DNA from: Hyphodiscus hymeniophilus | Taxonomy: Eukaryota; Ascomycota; Leotiomycetes; Helotiales; Hyphodiscaceae | Length of the DNA: 64,000 bases | Direction: 5' to 3' | Assembly (NCBI GenBank): GCA_016508695.1 | Contig: VNKQ01000014.1 | Location: 372,001 to 436,000, forward strand | Program-made: the position numbers and the translations under genes | Notes under the pieces: model-generated | Told to the model about the DNA's origin: nothing | Seen by the model: only the letters and a program-made list of their open reading frames with translations | The model's database searches: none | Part shown: positions 57,982-64,000 of the stretch, piece after piece | Numbering within the stretch: the stretch's first letter is position 1 | How the letters are laid out: the number at the start of each line of letters is the position of its first letter

Positions 57982-58498
57982 TCACTGTACTGGAGCCGTA
58001 GCCGCATTATCAACAGGCGTCCAATCCATCTGCGGCTGGTAGCTAGGCATAGGCTGCTGGACAAACCCACCAGCCTGACCCATCTGAGGATCAACCTGCC
58101 CTCCACCTCCCGTCCCAGACGCAGCCACGTTCCCATTACCGCCATCATTCAAACCACAACACTCAGCACACAACAGACTCACAAAACCAAGAGTGAGTGC
58201 GATGAGGAGAGCTTTCTTGATGCATTTGCCGTGCGAGATTGGGGCGCCGGTCTGAGCGCGGATTCGTTTCGCTGGGGTTTGTTCGTTAGTCTAAAGCACG
58301 CGGCCTGGTTGAGGTACAGATGTAGTCAGACTTACCTTTGTTGTATTCGTGGATGTATACACAGATGAATACGAGGAGGACGATAGCAATGATAGCAGCG
58401 ACAACCCCGCCTCCGATTCCACCGCCATTAGATCCACCACCACTGTTATAGCGGTAATACGTCTTACGAACGAATAGTAGGGCTGGAATCGGAGCCAT
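57982..58498 (-). CDS. Small Gly-rich protein with two membrane helices, unknown function
   Basis: Exons 58498-58336 and 58271-57982, across a 64-nt intron, give 150 residues. A short N-terminus (MAPIPALLFVRKTYYRYNSG) is followed by a Gly/Asn-rich linker and helix 1 (VVAAIIAIVLLVFICVYIHEY). A basic segment (KRIRAQTGAPISHGKCIKK) leads to helix 2 (ALLIALTLGFVSLLCAECC), then a Gly/Pro/Gln-rich tail with PMPSYQPQMDW. The two halves lie in different frames and join cleanly as HEYNKG/AKRIRAQTG. No family is recognised. Small proteins of this layout, with a Gly-rich linker and CC near helix 2, occur in fungal secretory membranes, but function cannot be stated. Confidence 0.65.
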
Positions 58499-59152
58499 AT
58501 TTAAAATTATGACAGTAGTATTCCTGATGCTTGATTTGGAGGTGAATATCACAAGATTTCGGGCACAGCGAAAGCGACTGGGAGGGTATTAAATACTGGA
58601 ACCCTCACAGACCGACCAACCCAATCCAGTCTTTCCTGGCTCTGCCCCGTCCACTTTGACCCTTCCCCAAGAAGGAAAATCTCCAAGCCAAGCCAGTTCA
58701 CAAAAACAAGCTTTCGCATATCGCGTGGCTTTCTTCCATTCAGCTCCTTGCGATCGCCAAGCCCAGGCACAATCCCATCAAGGCATCCCCAGAATCCGAC
58801 CACTGAAGGCATGGCATAAGCGAGCAGAACTGAGACCGTAGACCTCCGTTCAGTGATTGTGGCTGATGGCTCGATCTGTAAGAGGAAATGGGAATATTGA
58901 AGTTCAGCCGCACGCGGGTTCTGGTCCCTGGATTCGGCAAAAGGGGGTGCGGGATAGGCACGATGCGATTGGAGAACAATTGCGCACGCTCGGGTCAGGT
59001 GTAGATAGAAGCTGGCTTTTAAAAACGATTTCACTTGGACTGTATGAGTGAGCTGAAGCGAATAACCTCTCAGGTCCTGCTGCGCTTCATTGTCGTCGCT
59101 TTCTCATATAGTTCAAATGTCTATGTTCTTTTGATCCTCTCATTTCCCGTCC
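58499..59152. other. Intergenic, no supported gene
   Basis: About 650 bp between two minus-strand genes. A 161-residue ORF at 58549-59034 (-) has no domain, signal or family pattern. Confidence 0.5.
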
Positions 59153-61048
59153 TCATACATTATTCACAGGAATATTCTTGCTTGTATAATCCAGCCACAT
59201 CGGAGTCGTCCTCTTATACTTCGTCCCGCTGCTCATCTGAAGATCCTCAATAGCACTCGCGTACTTGATCAGCGTGCTTTCACTCCATGCCGTTCCCATC
59301 AGTGCAAGCCCAAACGGCATCCCTGTATCGGGATTTATACCTGCAGGCAGCGTGATCATTGGATACCCCGCTTGTGCAGCAATCTGATAAGTCTGTCCAA
59401 CGTCAGGAGGGACGAGGAGGGCAGTGAGCTGCGTTCCGTTGTTGTAAAGCGCTGCGTCAATACCATCCTCGCGGGTTGTACGATGACAGAATTCTAGAGC
59501 TTGCCAATACGTCTCGTCCATAACGCCACCTGTTGCAAGAGAAGCGTTGAATCCGTCCTGACCGGATTGGAATGCTGGATGCACGTTTGGTATTCCACCT
59601 TCCGAGCCAACGTTGTCGATATTGTACTGAACGATGTCTGCGACGGAGCGAATGTCTGTGTTGTTCAGATCAGCGAGGTAGGCTACAATATCGTTGTAGA
59701 AGTCGGTCTTGACGTAGGTGTACTCCGACTCATTGGGGTATCCTCTCGTAGATCCGTAGTCCCAGTTCCAACCGTCAGGGCTGATGATGGTTTGCCAATA
59801 TGGCAATTCGGTGCCATTAATGATCTCGGCTCCTGCTGATTCAATGAGGCTGATTAGGTCGAGAAGTTGCTCTTGTTGGTTCGAGCTTGCATACTGCCAG
59901 AAGCTGAGCCATGGGAGTCCAAATTTGGCACCTTTTAGAGCGTCTTTGTTGCAGATGAATTTGGAGAAGCCTCCTGCAGGAGCTTGTTGGACTAACGTGT
60001 AGTTATCACGAGGATCCATGCCGTAGATTCCGTCTAGGCAAATCGTCGCGTCTCTAACGGTTTTTGCAAGGCAACCCACGGTATCTTGGTTATGAGATTC
60101 TGGAATGACGCTTTCTGGGTCAGTACTTGATCCAGAGAGCTGTTTTAGGGACTAACCCAGCGCGAGAGGTGAGACCAACGGTAGGTTTTATACCAACCAA
60201 AGCATTCCTCTCACTAGGATTAATAACACTCCCATCTGTCTCCGTGCCCAAAGCAAACGTGACCAGGTTTCCAGCGACTGCGCCCGCGCTTCCTGAACTG
60301 CTTCCACCTGGAGTTGTAGTCAGATTGTATGGGGATCGTGCTTGATCTCCCCTTGCAGAATAGCCCTCAGAGTAGATGTTTGACCGCATGTCTGCCCACT
60401 CGCTCAATGTCGCATGGCCCATCAAGAGCGCACCGCTTTCTCTTAATCGATGTACTACATGAGCATCTCTTGGGATGACAGAGCCAAGGAGCATCCATGA
60501 ACCGGCCGTCGTTTCCATCTTGTCCTTCGTACCGATGTTGTCCTTCACGAGAAATGGAATACCGTGAAGAGGCCCTCGGACATGACCATGAGCTCGCTCA
60601 TCATCTAAAGCTTCGGCGATCTCGAGGACGTCGGGATTGATTTCCATGATTGCTCTGCATGAAGGATAAGTCTGGATATGGATTACATGATCTCTTCATA
60701 GCATGCATACCTGATATATCCGTCTGTCTGGTATATTCTCTTCATGTAGCACATGACCAGCTTCACTGAGGTCAGCGTACCATTGGACAGCGCTTGCTGA
60801 AGCTGGTCGATTGTAGCTTCTTCAAGCTTGAAGCCATGGCACCGGGGCATGGGAAATTGCCCACTATCCACCAAAGAGCCATTTTGGAGGACTGGAAACT
60901 CGTAAGGATAGGGCGATTTGAGCTCTTGATTCTCGATTATCTGAGTCGCATTGAAGAAAGAGTTTGGAGCACCATGATGAGCTGGACTTGCGACGGAGAA
61001 TGCTACAAAGCAGAGGCTGATAAGACTTTGGAGGACCGAGAGGAACAT
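59153..61048 (-). CDS. Secreted amidase-signature enzyme
   Basis: Exons 61048-60711, 60654-60157 and 60110-59153 give 597 residues. A signal peptide (MFLSVLQSLISLCFVAFSVAS) opens the protein. The amidase signature follows: VKDNIGTKD supplies the catalytic Lys, then TTTPGGSSSGSAGAVAGNLVTF and GTETDGSVINPSERNALVGIKPT supply the Ser-cisSer pair and nucleophile. Many N-x-S/T sites support secretion. The acceptor at 60111 was chosen because it restores the RAGVIPESHNQDTVG block. Family members hydrolyse amides such as peptide amides, aryl- or fatty-acid amides; this one probably acts outside the cell or in the vacuole, substrate unknown. The gene is divergent from the TMEM19-like gene. Confidence 0.88.
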
Positions 61049-61821
61049 AATGGCTGCAAACCAAGCAGGAGTGTACTACAGGATCGAGTACAGAGGAAGG
61101 AAATTGAAAACAAGAGATAAGATGGAGGTACCTATCTTTGGGTGCAACTGCAGCCACTGTATTTGGCAGGTATTCATACAGAACGAGGATTGTGGCTGCA
61201 TGCAGCGCAGGGAGGTGAAGAGCAACATTAACCTTATCAGGGCCGATATGGCGGATCTGTAGCAAGGGTGGGATTTGGGGATTAATAAAGAACCTTGTCA
61301 GTACCTTGTCCGGAGAGACTTTGGAATCAATCGATAGGAAAAGATGAGAATATACTTATCAGCACCCTCAAATCCAGCTGCAGGCCTCGCAGAACGATGG
61401 GCTACGAGTTCCAATGTTTCGTTTCACTGTTTGAGTTACTGTAATGACTTCGGCGTGCTGAGTGTGCGTAGATTGGAGGTAATGGGGTCAAGCTATCTCA
61501 ACCCCACTCTTGGCCACTTCAACTCCGGTACCTTTGGTAAGGTAAGGTAACTGAATCCTAATAGTGGGATGCGGAAGCCTTCTACTTCTACATGACGCGC
61601 TCATATAGGAACATTGTAATCTACCGTAACTTGCTCTTTTTCAAATTTTATTATAGAGAATTAACAATATCACCCTGTCTAAATTAGCACGCACGTGCTT
61701 TTGATAGGTGTACTCCCCAGAAGTTGAAATATCTCGACCCGAAATGCTGACCAGACAATGTACGGCCAAAATTATAAAAGCTAGCACCACTGCATCCTGA
61801 ATTATAGCTCCAGCCTCCACG
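61049..61821. promoter_or_regulatory. Divergent intergenic region between amidase and TMEM19-like genes
   Basis: 773 bp separating two opposing ATGs, probably containing both promoters. The small ORFs inside are not supported. No specific site is claimed. Confidence 0.45.
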
Positions 61822-63067
61822 ATGAAGGCCATAATAGCTGTCCCGATCACTTTGGCTATCGAGTATCGAGCTTGGTCTCACAAAACCCTAACACCTCTCG
61901 GCATCTTCGCTGCGGGCCTGACAGCTGCAGCCCACGCAGTACACCCGTGGAATCTGCCTTTCGTCCTTTTGATGGTTTTCTTTCTAGCAGGCACAAGAGT
62001 CACCAAGGTACGCAGTAAAGACCCTCGAAGTGGACAATATGCTCAGTCTTCCAGGTCAAACACAATGTGAAAGCCAAACTCACCATGCTATCGACAGGCA
62101 ACTCTGGAGGCGAAGGGGCCCGGACACACGTTCAAGGTGTGCAACTCCTCATACCAGCAATCTGGTCCATATGCTGATAAAAACAGTCCTTGCAAACTCC
62201 GCCGTTGCGTCTATTCTCATCCTACTCCATGCATACCAACTATCCCAACGCGATAAAAGCCTCGTCCATACTTCCGGCACTGGGGGATGCTTCCCATGGG
62301 GTGGAGATCTTCTGGTAGTAGGAATAGTGGCCAACTACGCTGCAGTAGCAGCAGATACGTTCAGCTCGGAGCTGGGAATACTATCCAAATCTAAACCTCG
62401 GCTCATTACATCTTGGAATCTCCGTCAAGTCCCACCAGGCACCAATGGAGGGGTCACACTTGGAGGCCTTTTGGCGGGAGTGCTAGGGTCTCTGATAATT
62501 GTTATGACATCAATGGCTCTGATACCCTTCTGCCCTCCAGGCTCCTCGGTTTCTGGAGGCGGATGGAGCTTCAAGCAACGACAAAGATTCGCTATCGCAA
62601 TGACGTTGTGGGGCGCATTGGGAAGCATACTCGATAGCTTCCTTGGAGGCTGGTTACAACAGAGCGTAAAGGATACAAGGACAGGCCGAATCGTTGAAGG
62701 TGAAGGAGGAAAGAGAGTCATCATCTCAAAAGCTGGGCCGACCAGTATACATTTGAAGAAGGAGGCAGAGGTGACGGGAAAGATTCTGGGTGGTGAACGG
62801 AACGGAGCTGTGGAGGAGCAAGTCAGAGGCAATAGCATAAATGATGGCAGTAAGAATTTCACGGGCGATGCCAAATACGATGCGGATAAGAAGTACAGGG
62901 GGTCCAATATTGGGGATGAGAAACCAAGTCGGGTGGTTGAAAGTGGATTTGGGTTACTGGACAACAACGAAGTCAACTTTCTCATGGCTTTAACGATGAG
63001 TGTGGGTGCGATGGGTATGGCAAGCTGGGCGTGGGAAGTTCCGTTGAAAAGTATATGGACATTTTGA
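61822..63067 (+). CDS. TMEM19/DUF92 family membrane protein
   Basis: Exons 61822-62007, 62055-62136 and 62187-63067 give 382 residues. About six membrane helices are seen, beginning AIIAVPITLAIEYRA. DUF92 landmarks are STGNSGGEGARTHVQVLANS, AVAADTFSSELGILSKSKPRLITS, VPPGTNGGVTLGGLLAG and GALGSILDSFLGGWLQ. The loop near residues 250-340 is hydrophilic. The family includes human TMEM19 and plant VTE6, which acts on phytyl phosphate, so a prenyl-phosphate kinase-like role is possible but not proven for fungi. The 82-nt second exon is required to carry the conserved GNSGGEG block. It is convergent with the RYAS-repeat ORF. Confidence 0.85.
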
Positions 63068-63224
63068 ATTAGACGTGGTCATGTAGACCAGAGACTCATG
63101 TAATATCTGACGACATAGAAATACAAAAACCTTCAAACTCAACCCCACAAGCGTGGAGACAAGTATTCCCTAACTCGTTATAAATAAAACATAACTCCAA
63201 ATGATCAGATTTTCCAACGCATCT

Positions 63225-64000
63225 CTATAAGATATCATCCTCCTCCTCCGTTCCTCGTTCTTGTTGTTTTCCCTTCCCCTTTCCTATTCCTTGTGTCTGC
63301 TTATTCTTCCTCTCTTTGTTCGTGGCCTTAGTGTGCGATTTGGAAGGAGTATTGGGTTCCGCAGAGGCATACATCGAATGGCCAAGCCCTTTCGATCCCC
63401 GTCCAGTCTGAGGCTCAGGCCCCCTTGAGCTGGACGCCTGTGGCTTTTGTTGAGTTAGGGACTTCTCAAAAGGATTCTCCACCTCCTCTGAAGCATATCT
63501 CGAGCTTCCCATCCCTCTAGATGGCCTTCTCTCGACGGGGACGCTACTGACTGGGGGTTCTACCCATGAGCTTGATGCCTGTTGCTGTTGCGCTACTCGG
63601 GGAGTCTGGGCCTGAAAGTTACCCATAGGATAATCCTTCTGGTTCTCTGTCGATGCATACCTCGAGGAGGGTATGCCCCCTTGTTTCTTCGGAGTAGCCA
63701 GATTGGATGCACTCTCGATAGGCTCTTCACTGTGTATTTCAGGCAGTGGCTCGTCGACTACCTTCGGCTTCTGGGGAATTTCTGGCTGATCCTTGCTGGC
63801 TTGTGATATGACAAACCGGTCCTCTATCGAAGCATTTATCGAGGAGCCTGGACCTGCTTGCCTTATTGGGTTTTGAGGTATGGCTGGCTCGCTCTTAACG
63901 GGCTTATCAATTACCTCTGGCTTCTGGGAACTTTTTGCCTGGGTCTTACTGGTCTGTGGTACAATGAACTGGTTCTCTGTCGATGCATACCTTGAGGAGG
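63225..64000 (-). CDS. Partial low-complexity ORF with repeated RYAS motif (runs off right edge)
   Basis: The frame is open from the window edge to the stop at 63225, giving about 258 visible residues; the N-terminus lies outside. The sequence is rich in Ser, Gln, Lys and Pro and has no recognised fold. A motif close to SSRYAS-x-E appears five times: SSRYASTENQ at the edge and near 63650, SSINASIEDR (degenerate) near 63830, SSRYASEEVE near 63495, and HSMYASAEP near 63370. The two upstream units carry similar ~50-residue spacers (QTSKTQ...QKPEVIDKP and QASKDQ...QKPKVVDEP). The C-terminus is Lys/Gly/Gln-rich and ends in an acidic patch. Function is unknown. Confidence 0.65.
   Translation of the reverse strand, partial: SSRYASTENQFIVPQTSKTQAKSSQKPEVIDKPVKSEPAIPQNPIRQAGPGSSINASIEDRFVISQASKDQPEIPQKPKVVDEPLPEIHSEEPIESASNLATPKKQGGIPSSRYASTENQKDYPMGNFQAQTPRVAQQQQASSSWVEPPVSSVPVERRPSRGMGSSRYASEEVENPFEKSLTQQKPQASSSRGPEPQTGRGSKGLGHSMYASAEPNTPSKSHTKATNKERKNKQTQGIGKGKGKQQERGTEEEDDIL

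Noticed and set aside
58549..59034. 161-residue ORF on the minus strand
   Set aside because: No domain, signal peptide, splice partner or gene-like composition; it lies between two well-supported genes.
1..64000. tRNA, rRNA, CRISPR array, telomere or secondary-metabolite core enzyme
   Set aside because: Scanned for B-box-like, 5S-like, spacer-repeat and telomeric patterns and for polyketide or peptide synthetase blocks; none convincing.

Overview
The window is nuclear DNA of a filamentous ascomycete (Pezizomycotina; a Leotiomycetes-like genome is a weak guess). The signs are monocistronic genes on both strands, short GT-AG introns of mostly 44-60 nt with CTAAT/CTAAC-like branch sites, and fungal families such as a DUF3425 bZIP factor, 2EXR proteins, a Dal5-type permease and an Mx-like dynamin. 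No rRNA, tRNA, CRISPR array, autonomous transposon or secondary-metabolite core enzyme was recognised. Exon boundaries were rebuilt by hand from splice signals and frame. Most gene models close exactly in frame; uncertain junctions are marked.

Left part (1-17.8 kb): a Vps62-like membrane protein; an Mx-type dynamin GTPase broken by one in-frame TAA; a single-pass membrane protein; an AT-rich stretch with a degenerate minisatellite; a six-exon secreted agmatinase; a 978-residue disordered phosphoprotein-like gene; and a small DUF2462 protein.

Middle (17.8-41.1 kb): an RGG-box plus 2EXR protein whose start lies in a ~100 bp duplication; a MATE exporter and an MFS transporter fired divergently from one 0.8 kb intergenic region; an NAD(P)-binding epimerase-like protein; a 1222-residue protein with a degenerate gamma-glutamylcyclotransferase-like head and a Gln-rich repeat tail; an allantoate-permease-type MFS; a hotdog thioesterase; an RluA-type pseudouridine synthase (Pus9/Rib2 group); and a bZIP factor.

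Right part (41.1-64 kb): a gene-free stretch with a possible miniature inverted-repeat element; an ERCC6L2-like SNF2 helicase convergent with a Tpt1-like protein that has lost much of its active site; a TetA/ZIF1-like MFS; a DOMON-cytochrome b561 protein; a second 2EXR protein; a DAO-type flavoprotein; a small two-TM protein; a secreted amidase; a TMEM19/DUF92 membrane protein; and, cut by the right edge, a low-complexity ORF with a repeated RYAS motif.

The genes do not form one pathway. Transport and small-molecule nitrogen chemistry recur (agmatinase, amidase, allantoate-type permease, DAO flavoprotein, MATE and three MFS carriers), but on scattered strands with their own promoters. The most unusual content is a set of eroded or repurposed enzymes: the broken dynamin, the GGCT-like head without its catalytic Glu, and the Tpt1-like protein without the HGT and RH motifs.
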